Shown here one piece after another: positions 17,902 through 26,891 of a stretch of 41,493 nucleotides of DNA (positions are counted from its first letter, which is position 1; the number at the start of each line of letters is the position of its first letter). The stretch is taken from NCBI GenBank assembly GCA_009929615.1, contig SAAB01000028.1, positions 1-41,493 of the forward strand, read 5' to 3'. The translations under genes were made by a program, and so were the position numbers. The stretch comes from Clostridia bacterium. Its GTDB lineage: Bacteria; Bacillota; Clostridia; Lachnospirales; Lachnospiraceae. Under the pieces are notes generated by a model, which was not told the origin of the DNA, searched no databases, and was given only the letters and a program-made list of their open reading frames with translations.

Positions 17902-18732
17902 TTATAAATTCAAAATATTCTCCAGCACCCTGGCAACACCATCCTCTTCACATGCCGGTGCTACAATATCTGCCGCTTTCTTCAGCCTATCAATGCCATT
18001 GTCCATAGCCACTCCCGTTCCGGCATACTGAATCATTTCCAAATCATTTTCTCCATCCCCAAAAGCTATAATTTCTTTTTGAGGTATCCCCAGTTTTTCA
18101 GCCAGCCATTCAAGGGCACTACGTTTGCAGACACCCTCATGGCTTATCTCTATATAACGGGCAACGGATGATGTCACGTAAAATTCACCAAGACTTTCCA
18201 ACTGGCTGCGCATTTCAGCTTTTAACCTTTTATCATAAACAATAAAATTAATTCCTTCTATTTCGTTCTCATGAACCGCTGCAAATTCCCGGATATCTTC
18301 TACCGGATGTCTTGTTGTTCGCACATATTCGGCCGAAGACGGGCTTGCTCCAAATTTTTCCGGTTCATTATAATAGTCCTTTGAAGTATAGGGACTCCCT
18401 TGAATAAAAACTTCCATTGGACAATCGTATTCCCGATAGAAATTCATGAGTTTATGAATCTGATTTTCTGTCAAATCCCGTCGATAAATACGTTCCCCCT
18501 CCTCAACGCTGAAGATACTGCTGCCATTAGAGGTAATCGCATACTCAACGCCGTTAATATTCAAAAGTTCTGAAGGAATTGCCTGGACAGCTCTACCACT
18601 GGCCACAACCAGATGAATCCCACCGGCAGCAGCCTTTGCAAGAACTGTTTTTGTCCTTGCAGATAAGATTTTGTTTTTTCCCAGCAAAGTTCCATCCACA
18701 TCCATGGCTATTAAACTTATCTTTTTTCTCAT
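17902..18732 (-). CDS. Cof-type HAD-IIB phosphatase
   Basis: A 276-residue haloacid dehalogenase-superfamily hydrolase. Motif I IAMDVDGTLL carries the nucleophile aspartate, motif II is VVASGR, the conserved lysine lies in KRSALEWLAEKLGI, and motif III/IV is AFGDGENDLEM. The C2-type cap lies in the middle (about 80-190). Cof-type enzymes hydrolyse sugar phosphates, FMN/PLP or similar small phosphates, and the substrate cannot be called. The ATG at 18732 (AGGAG 5 bases upstream) is chosen over the ATG at 18759, which would add nine residues without a ribosome site. Confidence 0.9.
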   Translation of the reverse strand: MRKKISLIAMDVDGTLLGKNKILSARTKTVLAKAAAGGIHLVVASGRAVQAIPSELLNINGVEYAITSNGSSIFSVEEGERIYRRDLTENQIHKLMNFYREYDCPMEVFIQGSPYTSKDYYNEPEKFGASPSSAEYVRTTRHPVEDIREFAAVHENEIEGINFIVYDKRLKAEMRSQLESLGEFYVTSSVARYIEISHEGVCKRSALEWLAEKLGIPQKEIIAFGDGENDLEMIQYAGTGVAMDNGIDRLKKAADIVAPACEEDGVARVLENILNL

Positions 18733-18785
18733 CTTTTCTCCTAACAGGGCATCTCCCACTTACATATTTATATGTAGAAAAGCAA

Positions 18786-18813
18786 GAAGCCGCTATCATC
18801 AGATAACGGCTCC
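18786..18813 (-). terminator. Terminator after the nfnB/gltA-like gene
   Basis: A 12-base stem (GGAGCCGTTATC with GATAGCGGCTTC, including wobbles) around a 4-base loop, about 110 bases downstream of the stop at 18923. The T tract that follows is broken. Confidence 0.5.
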
Positions 18814-18922
18814 TAAGGGTTATATTATTATGGGATTCAAAGGGCAAATTTAAAATATTTCTGTTAATTTCTTAACACAAGCCTATTATATACCCCTCCC
18901 AAACAATTTGCAATAGTTTTTT

Positions 18923-20317
18923 TTATTGTTTTTTGTTTTTTAATAAATACTCATGAATTCCCGTAGCAGCTGCTTTACCAGCACCCATAGCCAGAATAAC
19001 TGTTGCCGCTCCTGTCACTGCATCCCCACCGGCAAATACTCCCGGCCTCGATGTGGCACCATCATCTTCCTGAGCAACAATACATTTTCTCCGGTCTGTA
19101 TCTAAGCCTTTGGTCGTTGAAGAAATCAATGGATTTGGCGAAGTTCCAAGAGACATGATAATCGTATCTGCCTCAATCTCGAATTCAGAACCCGGTACCT
19201 CTACAGGTCTTCTTCTTCCCGATGCATCCGGCTCACCTAATTCCATATGAATACATCGAATGCCTCGAACCCATCCCTGCTCATTCACAAGAATTTCTAC
19301 TGGGTTATTTAAAAGATGAAACTGAATTCCCTCTTCTTTTGCATGATGAACTTCTTCAACTCTCGCCGGAAGTTCTTTCTCACTACGACGATATACAATA
19401 TGCGTTTCTGCACCCAGACGCAATGCTGTACGAGCTGCATCCATAGCCACATTACCGCCGCCAACAACAACAACCTTCTTACCCGGACGAATCGGTGTAT
19501 CATAATCCATATAGGCTTTCATCAGATTGTTTCTTGTTAAAAATTCATTCGCAGAAAATACGCCGTTGGCCTGTTCTCCAGGAATTCCCATAAATTTAGG
19601 AAGTCCTGCACCCGTGCCAATAAACACAGCATCAAAACCTTCTTCTTCCATCAGTTCATCGATAGTTACAGATTTTCCAACAACCACATCGGTTTCTATC
19701 TCAACGCCAAGTTTTTTGACATTCTCCACTTCCCGGGCTACAACTTTATCCTTTGGCAGACGAAATTCAGGAATACCATAAACCAACACCCCACCCGGCT
19801 GATGAAGCGCTTCAAATATTTTTACCTGATAACCCATCTTCGCCAAATCACCTGCACAGGTAATACTTGCAGGGCCAGAACCTATAACAGCTACTTTTGC
19901 TGTTTTCTTTTCTTTTGCTTTTAATGGCTCTACACCATTCTCGCATGCCCAGTCTGCTACAAACCGTTCCAGCTTTCCAATGGATACAGGGTCTCCCTTT
20001 ATACCAAGGACACACTTGCCTTCACATTGGCTTTCCTGTGGACATACCCGGCCACATACCGCAGGAAGAGATGAAGATTCATTAATAATCTCATAGGCTC
20101 TCTTGAAATCTCTGTTTTTTACTTCCTGAATAAATTCTGGAATCTGAATAGAAACCGGACATCCCTGAACACAGAGAGGTTTTGCACAATGAAGACAACG
20201 TTCAGCCTCAGCTACTGCCTCTTCCTCAGAATATCCCAAGCATACTTCTTCAAAATTCTTTGCCCGAACCAGGGGTTCCTGTTCCCTGACAGGGACTCTC
20301 GTCATATTCACTGCCAT
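18923..20317 (-). CDS. nfnB: NADPH-binding flavoprotein subunit NfnB (gltA-like)
   Basis: A 464-residue protein of the glutamate synthase small-subunit family. The N-terminal [4Fe-4S] domain has ERCLHCAKPLCVQGCPV and CGRVCPQ...CEGKC. The first Rossmann fold reads AVIGSGPASITCAGDLA (FAD), the second VVVVGGGNVAMDAARTA (NADPH), with a C-terminal GVFAGGDAVTGAATV. Alone it would be called gltA, but the nfnA gene directly upstream overlaps its start (TAATG), and no large glutamate synthase subunit is present. The pair is therefore best read as NfnAB, the NADH-dependent reduced ferredoxin:NADP+ oxidoreductase that bifurcates electrons at FAD. GGAGGTGAGG precedes the ATG. Confidence 0.9.
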   Translation of the reverse strand: MAVNMTRVPVREQEPLVRAKNFEEVCLGYSEEEAVAEAERCLHCAKPLCVQGCPVSIQIPEFIQEVKNRDFKRAYEIINESSSLPAVCGRVCPQESQCEGKCVLGIKGDPVSIGKLERFVADWACENGVEPLKAKEKKTAKVAVIGSGPASITCAGDLAKMGYQVKIFEALHQPGGVLVYGIPEFRLPKDKVVAREVENVKKLGVEIETDVVVGKSVTIDELMEEEGFDAVFIGTGAGLPKFMGIPGEQANGVFSANEFLTRNNLMKAYMDYDTPIRPGKKVVVVGGGNVAMDAARTALRLGAETHIVYRRSEKELPARVEEVHHAKEEGIQFHLLNNPVEILVNEQGWVRGIRCIHMELGEPDASGRRRPVEVPGSEFEIEADTIIMSLGTSPNPLISSTTKGLDTDRRKCIVAQEDDGATSRPGVFAGGDAVTGAATVILAMGAGKAAATGIHEYLLKNKKQ

Positions 20318-21207
20318 TATTCCTCACCTCCGCACTGTCCACATCCGCCATGATGGGTATCCCCTTCAGTCAGCTTCAGCATAGCACGTCCTTCTTCTGT
20401 CTTATACATTGTCTGACGCTGCATCGCCTGGTCAAAATCTACCAGATGTCCGTCAAATTCCGGTCCATCCACACAGGCAAATTTCACTTCGCCGCCAACC
20501 GTCACACGACATGCACCGCACATTCCAGTGCCGTCAACCATAATTGGATTTAAGCTGACCGTCGTTGGAATCTCCAGTTTTTTTGTCATCATTGCCGTAA
20601 ATTTCATCATAATCATCGGTCCGATAACAACACAGTGATCGTACTGTTTATGATGATTTACAACCAAATCTTCCAACACCTGGGTTACCATTCCTTTAAA
20701 TCCATAGGAACCATCATCTGTAGCAACATGCAGATAATCAGATACAGCTGCTACCTCATGGGTAAGAATCAATAAATCCTTTGTCTTGGCACCAATAATA
20801 ACATCCACCTTGATACCATGTTCATGAAGCCATTTTACCTGAGGATATACAGGTGCTGTTCCAACACCCCCCGCAATAAAAAGAATCTTTTTAGACTGCA
20901 GAGTCTCTATATCCTCATTGACAAATTCCGAAGGATTACCCAATGGGCCGGTCACATCCGCAAAGCTGTCTCCGGCTTTCAGCCAGGACATCCGTTCTGT
21001 GGAAGCTCCAACCGTCTGAAATACAATGCAGATGGTTCCTTCTTCTCTATTATAATCGCAAATGGTCAGCGGAATACGCTCACCCTTATCATCTATTCTT
21101 ACAATAACAAATTCTCCCGGCTGGCAAGCTTTAGCAACTCTCGGAGCTTCAACTTCCATAAAGAAGATTTTTTCTGCCAGCTTTCTGGCCTCCCGTATCT
21201 TAAACAT
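20317..21207 (-). CDS. nfnA: NfnA, NADH-dependent ferredoxin:NADP+ oxidoreductase small subunit
   Basis: A 296-residue ferredoxin-NADP reductase-fold protein, like the electron-transfer subunit of dihydroorotate dehydrogenase (PyrK) and sulfide dehydrogenase. The FAD domain has RIPLTICDYN; the NAD domain has LFIAGGVGTAPVYPQVK. The C-terminal [2Fe-2S] loop has CGACRVTVGGEVKFACVDGPEF, and a further cysteine pair lies near the end (HGGCGQCG). The end overlaps the nfnB start by one base, so the two are coupled. GGGAGGG lies 6 bases before the ATG. Role: balances NADH, NADPH and ferredoxin pools in the cytoplasm. Confidence 0.9.
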   Translation of the reverse strand: MFKIREARKLAEKIFFMEVEAPRVAKACQPGEFVIVRIDDKGERIPLTICDYNREEGTICIVFQTVGASTERMSWLKAGDSFADVTGPLGNPSEFVNEDIETLQSKKILFIAGGVGTAPVYPQVKWLHEHGIKVDVIIGAKTKDLLILTHEVAAVSDYLHVATDDGSYGFKGMVTQVLEDLVVNHHKQYDHCVVIGPMIMMKFTAMMTKKLEIPTTVSLNPIMVDGTGMCGACRVTVGGEVKFACVDGPEFDGHLVDFDQAMQRQTMYKTEEGRAMLKLTEGDTHHGGCGQCGGEE

Positions 21208-21262
21208 TCTTTTCCCTCCCGGAATCCTTAGAGCCTTTATTCGACTAAAGTTTAGTGTTGTT

Positions 21263-21291
21263 GATTATACCGCTATTTCTCAAGAAATGCA
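21263..21291 (-). promoter_or_regulatory. nfnAB promoter
   Basis: Minus strand TTGCAT (21286-21291), 17-base spacer, TATAAT (21263-21268), 56 bases before the nfnA start. This separates nfnAB from the upstream murF gene. Confidence 0.75.
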
Positions 21292-21342
21292 AGATATGTT
21301 TATGCCTTAACAATGTAGTAAATACTCCATTTTGACAAGCAC

Positions 21343-22752
21343 TTATTTTACTGAAAATTTTTCACGCAAGGCCTTAACCACTTCTTCTTCATGCATTCCC
21401 CGGGAGCCCTTAACAAGAATCGCATCTCCGGCAGAAATATTATTCAAAAGCCACTCAATAGCCTCATCATTGGAGTCAAAACTACAGACAGCAATACCGG
21501 CCCCTGAATCTATGATAGCTTTTGCAAGAAATTTCATCTCCTGACCTACAGTGACAACTACCTGAAGCTTCTCTTTTGCAACCTCTACACCCGTATCATA
21601 ATGGCACTGTTCTGAAATATCGCCAAGCTCCAGAATATCAGCGAGAACTGCTATCTTACGTCCCGGATTATCCAACTGCATTAAACCGTCAATACCTGAT
21701 TTGACAGATGCCGGACTGGCATTATAGCTGTCATCAATCACTTTAATTCCCTGAGCCAGATGATTAATCTGTTGACGCATAGGCAGCCCTTCATATGCTT
21801 TTAAACCTTTTTTTGCCACTGCCGGCTCTATGCCAAAATGTTTTGCTATGGCTATGGCTACCAGAGCATTCAAAATATTATGAAGGCCAAGCTGCTGGAT
21901 AACAACGTCTTCTCTTCCCTCCGGATATACGAGAGTAAAACAATTCTTTCCATCTTCAATATGAATATTCTCCGCACGATAGTCGCAGGAAAGGTCTGTT
22001 CCAAACAGGGTTACCGGACATTTCATATCCGCTGCCGCCTGGCGAAGCAGTGGGTCGTCACCATTTAAGAAAACTCTCTGGTTTTCTCCGAAATTCATGG
22101 CAATTTTCAATTTTTCTTTTAATGTATTTTCCTTCTTCCCAAACTGTGCAATATGAGCTTCACCAATATTGGTTACAACGGCTACATCTGGTTCCACAAA
22201 ACGGACCAGATTCTCCATCTCGCCAAATTCACTGATTCCCATCTCAACAACAGCCAGTTCTTTATCTGAATCCATACGAAATAGGGTTAAGGGAACCCCA
22301 ATCTGACTGTTCTGATTCCCCGCTGTCTTCATAATATTAAAACCTGTTTCCAAAGCGGCACTAATCATTTCCTTTGTTGAGGTCTTTCCAACACTTCCTG
22401 TAATTCCTACAATCGGTACATGGAACTTTCTCCGGTAGCAGGCTCCCAAATCACCTAAAGCTTTTACCGTATCTTTTACCTGAATATGTACTTTATCTGA
22501 ATCCGTAACATCACCGTGAGACATCAGTACTGCTGATGCTCCCTGGTCCAGTACCTGGGCAATAAACTTATGGGCATCAACCTTTTCACCAATAATCGGC
22601 ACAAATAAACTGCCTTCACCGGCTTCACGGCTGTCAATACATATATTTTCAATCACTGTCTCCGGATTCCCGGCCAGCAATACGCCACCAACAGCTTCCA
22701 CAATTTCCCCTGCGGTCATCCTTTCCACTACTATCATCCCTTCTATAATCAA
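21343..22752 (-). CDS. murF: UDP-MurNAc-tripeptide--D-alanyl-D-alanine ligase MurF
   Basis: A 469-residue Mur ligase that adds D-Ala-D-Ala to the UDP-MurNAc tripeptide. The N-terminal UDP-binding domain contains SREAGEGSLFVPIIGEKVDAH; the ATP loop is GITGSVGKTSTKEM; AGNQNSQIGVPLTLFR, EMGISEFGEM and the C-terminal DDSYNASP are MurF-type. The start is uncertain. The TTG at 22752 has GGATG about 8 bases upstream; the ATGs at 22737 and 22719 have G-rich sequence directly abutting them and no spacing. It has its own promoter. murB is elsewhere in the window, in the rapZ block. Confidence 0.95.
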   Translation of the reverse strand: MIIEGMIVVERMTAGEIVEAVGGVLLAGNPETVIENICIDSREAGEGSLFVPIIGEKVDAHKFIAQVLDQGASAVLMSHGDVTDSDKVHIQVKDTVKALGDLGACYRRKFHVPIVGITGSVGKTSTKEMISAALETGFNIMKTAGNQNSQIGVPLTLFRMDSDKELAVVEMGISEFGEMENLVRFVEPDVAVVTNIGEAHIAQFGKKENTLKEKLKIAMNFGENQRVFLNGDDPLLRQAAADMKCPVTLFGTDLSCDYRAENIHIEDGKNCFTLVYPEGREDVVIQQLGLHNILNALVAIAIAKHFGIEPAVAKKGLKAYEGLPMRQQINHLAQGIKVIDDSYNASPASVKSGIDGLMQLDNPGRKIAVLADILELGDISEQCHYDTGVEVAKEKLQVVVTVGQEMKFLAKAIIDSGAGIAVCSFDSNDEAIEWLLNNISAGDAILVKGSRGMHEEEVVKALREKFSVK

Positions 22753-22781
22753 TCTATTTCATCCATTAACACTAGTTTTTT

Positions 22782-22810
22782 ATTATATCAAGAATTCCTC
22801 TGGCTGTCGA
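22782..22810 (-). promoter_or_regulatory. murF promoter
   Basis: Minus strand TCGACA (22805-22810), 17-base spacer, TATAAT (22782-22787) with an upstream TG in the extended position. Confidence 0.75.
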
Positions 22811-22836
22811 TAATTTCCTGTTTTTTTATCATTTGC

Positions 22837-22865
22837 TTGACCCACCCTGCTCCTTTTGTTATCCT
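22837..22865 (+). promoter_or_regulatory. Promoter of the NSS transporter
   Basis: TTGACC (22837-22842), 17-base spacer, TATCCT (22860-22865), divergent from the murF promoter, 32 bases before the start codon. Confidence 0.55.
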
Positions 22866-22896
22866 TATTAAAATAGGATTAATAGGGGGAAATATT

Positions 22897-24303
22897 TTGG
22901 AAAAAAGAGAACATTTTTCGTCTCGACTGGGATTTATCCTGATTTCAGCAGGATGTGCCATTGGTCTTGGTAACGTGTGGCGTTTTCCATACATTACCGG
23001 TAAGTACGGTGGGGCTGCTTTTGTATTAATTTATCTGCTGTTTCTGGTTATCCTCGGCCTGCCAATTATGGTCATGGAATTTTCCGTCGGACGTGCCAGT
23101 CAAAAATCTGCTGCACGCAGCTTTCATGTCCTTGAACCTGCCGGAACGAAATGGCATATCACCGGATATCTGGCAATTGCCGGCAACTACCTGCTCATGA
23201 TGTTTTACACAACTGTAGGCGGGTGGATGCTCTTTTATGTTTATAAGATGATACGGGGAGAATTTTCCGGACAGACTCCGGAGCAGGTAGCCAATATTTT
23301 TACAGGAATGCTGGGAGACCCAAAGGCATTAATTTTATGGATGCTCCTCATGGTTCTTCTCTGTTTTGGCATCTGCAGTCTTGGACTTCAAAAGGGTGTG
23401 GAACGTATTACAAAAGTTATGATGAGTTTTCTGCTCATTATTCTTGTTGTTTTATGTATACGAAGCGTCACCTTGGAAGGTGCTGCTGAAGGTATCCGTT
23501 TCTATCTGGTACCTGATTTTGGAAAAATGGCCGATATGATAAAGAACGAAAGTTTAACAACGGTTCTTTCAACCGCAGGTGAAGCCGTATTTGCCGCTAT
23601 GGGGCAGGCATTCTTTACACTGAGTCTCGGTATCGGTGCCATGGCTATCTTTGGAAGTTATATCAGCAAAGAACGCCGCCTTCTCGGTGAATCCATTAAT
23701 ATCTGTCTGTTGGACACATTTATTGCACTGATGGCCGGTCTGGTTATTTTCCCGGCCTGCTTCGCTTTCGGTGTAGACCCGGGAGAAGGCCCCGGACTCG
23801 TTTTTATCACACTGCCAAATATTTTCAATAAGATGGCCGGCGGACGTATCTTTGGTACGATGTTCTTTATATTTATGGCTTTTGCCGCCATGTCCACAAT
23901 CATCGCTGTTTTTGAAAATATTTTAAGTTTCTCCATGGACTTATGGCATTGGGAACGAAAAAAAGCCGTTCTTGTCAACGGCCTGCTTATCACCCTGCTT
24001 TCTCTTCCATGTGCCCTGGGTTTCAATGTCCTCAGTGGCATTTCACCACTTGGAGCCGGAAGCACCATTCAGGATTTAGAAGACTTCATTGTTTCCAATA
24101 ACCTGCTGCCTTTAGGCAGTCTGCTCTATCTGCTCTTCTGCACAAGCAAGAAAGGCTGGGGCTGGAAAAACTTTATTGCTGAAGCAGATGCCGGAAAGGG
24201 ACCAAAATTTCCACAGTGGGCCCGCTTCTATATAACTTATATTCTGCCATTTATTATTATATTCATTTTAGTTATGGGTTATTGGCAGAAATTCTTCGCA
24301 TAA
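22897..24303 (+). CDS. Sodium-dependent NSS-family transporter
   Basis: A 468-residue membrane protein of the neurotransmitter:sodium symporter family, which in bacteria usually imports amino acids with Na+. The helix 1 signature is GCAIGLGNVWRFPYITGKYGG shortened here to GNVWRFPY, where the unwound sodium and substrate site lies. About 11-12 hydrophobic segments follow, with the conserved helix 6 region (AVFAAMGQAFFTLSLGIG). TTG at 22897 is preferred: GGGGG lies 7 bases upstream and the LEKREHFSSRLGF start fits the family. An ATG 60 bases earlier would start inside the promoter. Amino-acid specificity is not evident. Confidence 0.92.
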   Translation: MEKREHFSSRLGFILISAGCAIGLGNVWRFPYITGKYGGAAFVLIYLLFLVILGLPIMVMEFSVGRASQKSAARSFHVLEPAGTKWHITGYLAIAGNYLLMMFYTTVGGWMLFYVYKMIRGEFSGQTPEQVANIFTGMLGDPKALILWMLLMVLLCFGICSLGLQKGVERITKVMMSFLLIILVVLCIRSVTLEGAAEGIRFYLVPDFGKMADMIKNESLTTVLSTAGEAVFAAMGQAFFTLSLGIGAMAIFGSYISKERRLLGESINICLLDTFIALMAGLVIFPACFAFGVDPGEGPGLVFITLPNIFNKMAGGRIFGTMFFIFMAFAAMSTIIAVFENILSFSMDLWHWERKKAVLVNGLLITLLSLPCALGFNVLSGISPLGAGSTIQDLEDFIVSNNLLPLGSLLYLLFCTSKKGWGWKNFIAEADAGKGPKFPQWARFYITYILPFIIIFILVMGYWQKFFA

Positions 24304-24310
24304 TTATAAA

Positions 24311-24360
24311 GGAGGTATTGCAAAATGACCGTTTGAGTCAGGTTGCAATACCCCCTTTTT
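24311..24360. terminator. Terminator between the NSS transporter and the M18 peptidase
   Basis: GGTATTGCAA (24314-24323) pairs with TTGCAATACC (24343-24352), extended by GG/CC, followed by TTTTT on the plus strand. The 19-base loop is long. It serves convergent genes, and the T tract favours the plus direction. The ascending arm also reads like a ribosome site plus ATG (three codons, then stop). Confidence 0.8.
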
Positions 24361-24371
24361 ATCTTTCCTCA

Positions 24372-25682
24372 TCAAAATTTCAATGAAAACTCTCCATCAG
24401 AAACACACTCAATCCGACATTCAAAAAAAGTCTGAATTGCCCGAACAAGATAGGCAATATCTTTGACACCGGCAGTTTCATAAGGTGAATGCATGGCCAG
24501 CTGTGCCAGACCAATATCTACCGTATTCACAGAAAACTGAGTATTTGCGATATTCCCCAGCGTTGAACCGCCGGCTATATCTGAAGGATTGGCAAAAGTC
24601 TGGTAAGGAACTTTTGCCTTATCACAAATGCTTTTAAAAACTGCCGCAGATACGGCATCCGTCGTATATCGTTGATTCGCATTATATTTAATAACAATGC
24701 CTTCATTTAAATAAGTACGATTTGTCGGGTCCGTCTTTTCCAGATAATTTGGATGGGTTCCATGCGCATTATCAGAGGAAACCATAAAGCTGGACGCAAC
24801 CGCCCGATACCATGACTCCTCATTCATTCCAACCCCAATTTGAATACGGCGGAACACATCCTTCAAAAATGTGGACGCCGCTCCCTGTTTTGTTGTACTT
24901 CCAACTTCTTCATTATCTAGAACTGCCATGACCGGCATATCGCTATAGGATTTCATCTGAAGCAGGGCCTGCAGTGAAGCAAAGACACATTCTAAATCAT
25001 CCAGTCGCGGAGCTGAAAGGAATTCTTTATCTTCCCCCCAGATACTTCCCGGCATGCGATTATATAAAAACAAATCATGTCCCTCTACATCCTCTGCCTG
25101 AACTTCCGCCGCCTCAGCCATCTGTTCCAGCAGTCTGCCTTCTTTAACGCCACTTCCATAGAGGGGAAGCATGTCCTTCTGTGCATTGTATTTATATCCC
25201 TCATTGACATTACGATTCATATGCACTGCAAGATTCGGAATCAACACCAAATCCCGGTCCATATTAACCAGCACCGTGTGAAGACCATTTTTTTCTTTAA
25301 CCAGCAGGCGTCCTGCAACCGATAGGGGTCTGTCAAACCAAGGGGCCATCAACATACCGCCATATTTTTCCACATTCAGTTTTGTGTATTTTTTATCTGC
25401 AGTCATCTCTGGATGTTCTTTGATTTTAAAGGTTGGTGAATCGCTGTGACTCGCTATAATATGAAAACTTTCAATCTTCTCCGGCACACGAAAAGCTGCA
25501 ATCGAAGATAAATTACGTGTAACATAATAGTTTTTTCCAGCTTCTATCTTCCATTCCCGACTTTCCTGAAGTTCCTGAAACCCCGCCTTTTCCAAAGCCT
25601 TTTTTAGAAAATCAACCACATGAAAACAGCTGGGGCTGCTTCCTATAAACTTTAATAAATCCTTTTCATACTTCTCTTTCAT
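24372..25682 (-). CDS. apeB: M18-family aminopeptidase
   Basis: A 436-residue zinc aminopeptidase of the aspartyl aminopeptidase family (cytoplasmic, usually dodecameric). Visible metal and catalytic motifs: HIIASHSDSPTFKIK (first His ligand), ARLDDL-like SAPRLDDLECV, VLDNEEVGSTTKQGA (catalytic Glu and a metal ligand), SSDNAHGTHPNY, and a C-terminal GLAQLAMHSPYETAG with the last His. The length is normal. The ATG at 25682 has GGAG 7 bases upstream; the earlier in-frame ATG at 25700 has none. It follows the phosphatase gene by 21 bases and may be the last gene of the hydrogenase transcript, though its role looks unrelated. Confidence 0.93.
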   Translation of the reverse strand: MKEKYEKDLLKFIGSSPSCFHVVDFLKKALEKAGFQELQESREWKIEAGKNYYVTRNLSSIAAFRVPEKIESFHIIASHSDSPTFKIKEHPEMTADKKYTKLNVEKYGGMLMAPWFDRPLSVAGRLLVKEKNGLHTVLVNMDRDLVLIPNLAVHMNRNVNEGYKYNAQKDMLPLYGSGVKEGRLLEQMAEAAEVQAEDVEGHDLFLYNRMPGSIWGEDKEFLSAPRLDDLECVFASLQALLQMKSYSDMPVMAVLDNEEVGSTTKQGAASTFLKDVFRRIQIGVGMNEESWYRAVASSFMVSSDNAHGTHPNYLEKTDPTNRTYLNEGIVIKYNANQRYTTDAVSAAVFKSICDKAKVPYQTFANPSDIAGGSTLGNIANTQFSVNTVDIGLAQLAMHSPYETAGVKDIAYLVRAIQTFFECRIECVSDGEFSLKF

Positions 25683-25703
25683 GCTGCATCTCCATGTCAT
25701 TTA

Positions 25704-26873
25704 CTAATAATATTTTATAGTCACTTCTTTACCCATATGGGTCAGAACCTCTTTAATCTGAAGTACCAGATTTTTCCGGACACTGATGTCAAACAGCTGG
25801 TTATCTGCGTAATTTGCCTGGTTATTCGCTTTACCTACAAAAAGTTGTACTTCCGTACACTCTTCCAATAATATTCTTGCTAGTCTGGCACCACCATTGT
25901 CGCCATCCAGGGCCTCGAAAAAGTCCGTATCAAAATCCCCTTCGTCAAACTGACGCAACAGTTTAAATGCATAACTCATCGTTAATATGCCTTCTGTTAC
26001 TAAATCCAGCCCCCGGATATTCGCCGTTGGCGGAACATCTTTGATGCCATCATCATTGGTTGTCATTTCTTTTTTTAAATACGCTGCTGCTATCTTACTG
26101 CTTGTACCACCGCAGACGATTTTCTGTCCATCCGCCGCCATAAAATCCCTCATCAATATTTCATCATCCGCTTTTTTCTCCGGCGGTCCGGTAAAGATAT
26201 TGACAATCTGACGTTTAATAACCCTGGTCACTGCGACTGTTGTATCATCCCCGGGACGCTGCTGATATAAATCATCACAGGCCTGACTCAATAAGGCGGC
26301 TATTCTGGCCGCAGATTTGGTTTCCCTGACACATTTCAGAGTATACTCCGCCATGCTTTCCCATGTCCAGCCAAAATTCAAAAGTTCGCCAACCCCTGCA
26401 TAAATCGTCCCATCACTCATGAGAACAAAACAGTCATCGGGCTGAACTTCGAAACGATATTCCCGAATCTTTCTTCCGCTGATTTCTCGAATATTTTCAG
26501 GAATTTTGACCAGCTGTTTATTTCGTATAAAAATGCATCCTGGGTTATCAAATTCTACTAAATAAGCCTTGCCACTGTGAAAAATCTGCAAAATGCTAAA
26601 GGTTGAATAGGATATCCCCCGCACCTTACACACCGGCAATGTACTTGCCAAAGTTTCAACTGCCTCTTCAATGGGCTCCCCCTTCAAAAACATCGTTCCA
26701 AGAATTTTAGAAGCCATTGTCGCCAGGATATTCGCTTTGACGCCACTGCCCATACCATCCGCCAATATAACAATGTCCGAATCTTCGGTTTTAAGGATTT
26801 CCACCTTATCGCCACATAATTCTTCATCGTGTTTATTCAGACTTTTCCATGATACATCAATACTGACGTTCAT
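25704..26873 (-). CDS. SpoIIE-type PP2C phosphatase of the hydrogenase locus
   Basis: A 389-residue protein. Residues about 1-215 are a PP2C/SpoIIE phosphatase domain with metal motifs ILADGMGSGVKAN, MSDGTIYAGVGE and PGDDTTVAV. There is no membrane segment, unlike SpoIIE. Residues about 216-389 form an extension I do not recognise. SpoIIE-type phosphatases dephosphorylate serine or threonine on STAS-type anti-anti-sigma factors. Here the gene directly follows the PAS-containing sensory hydrogenase (19-base gap), a pairing known in clostridial group C [FeFe] hydrogenase loci. The likely role is the phosphatase arm of a H2 or redox switch whose kinase could be the RsbW-like protein at 34209. 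No STAS protein is encoded nearby. Confidence 0.85.
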   Translation of the reverse strand: MNVSIDVSWKSLNKHDEELCGDKVEILKTEDSDIVILADGMGSGVKANILATMASKILGTMFLKGEPIEEAVETLASTLPVCKVRGISYSTFSILQIFHSGKAYLVEFDNPGCIFIRNKQLVKIPENIREISGRKIREYRFEVQPDDCFVLMSDGTIYAGVGELLNFGWTWESMAEYTLKCVRETKSAARIAALLSQACDDLYQQRPGDDTTVAVTRVIKRQIVNIFTGPPEKKADDEILMRDFMAADGQKIVCGGTSSKIAAAYLKKEMTTNDDGIKDVPPTANIRGLDLVTEGILTMSYAFKLLRQFDEGDFDTDFFEALDGDNGGARLARILLEECTEVQLFVGKANNQANYADNQLFDISVRKNLVLQIKEVLTHMGKEVTIKYY

Positions 26874-26891
26874 CTCACACCATCCTCTGTC

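Noticed and set aside
18923-20317. Glutamate synthase small subunit
   Set aside because: The family matches, but the overlapping NfnA-like partner and lack of a large subunit favour NfnB.
21333-21340. TTGACA on the plus strand near the murF stop
   Set aside because: There is no -10 at the right distance, and both neighbouring genes are on the minus strand.
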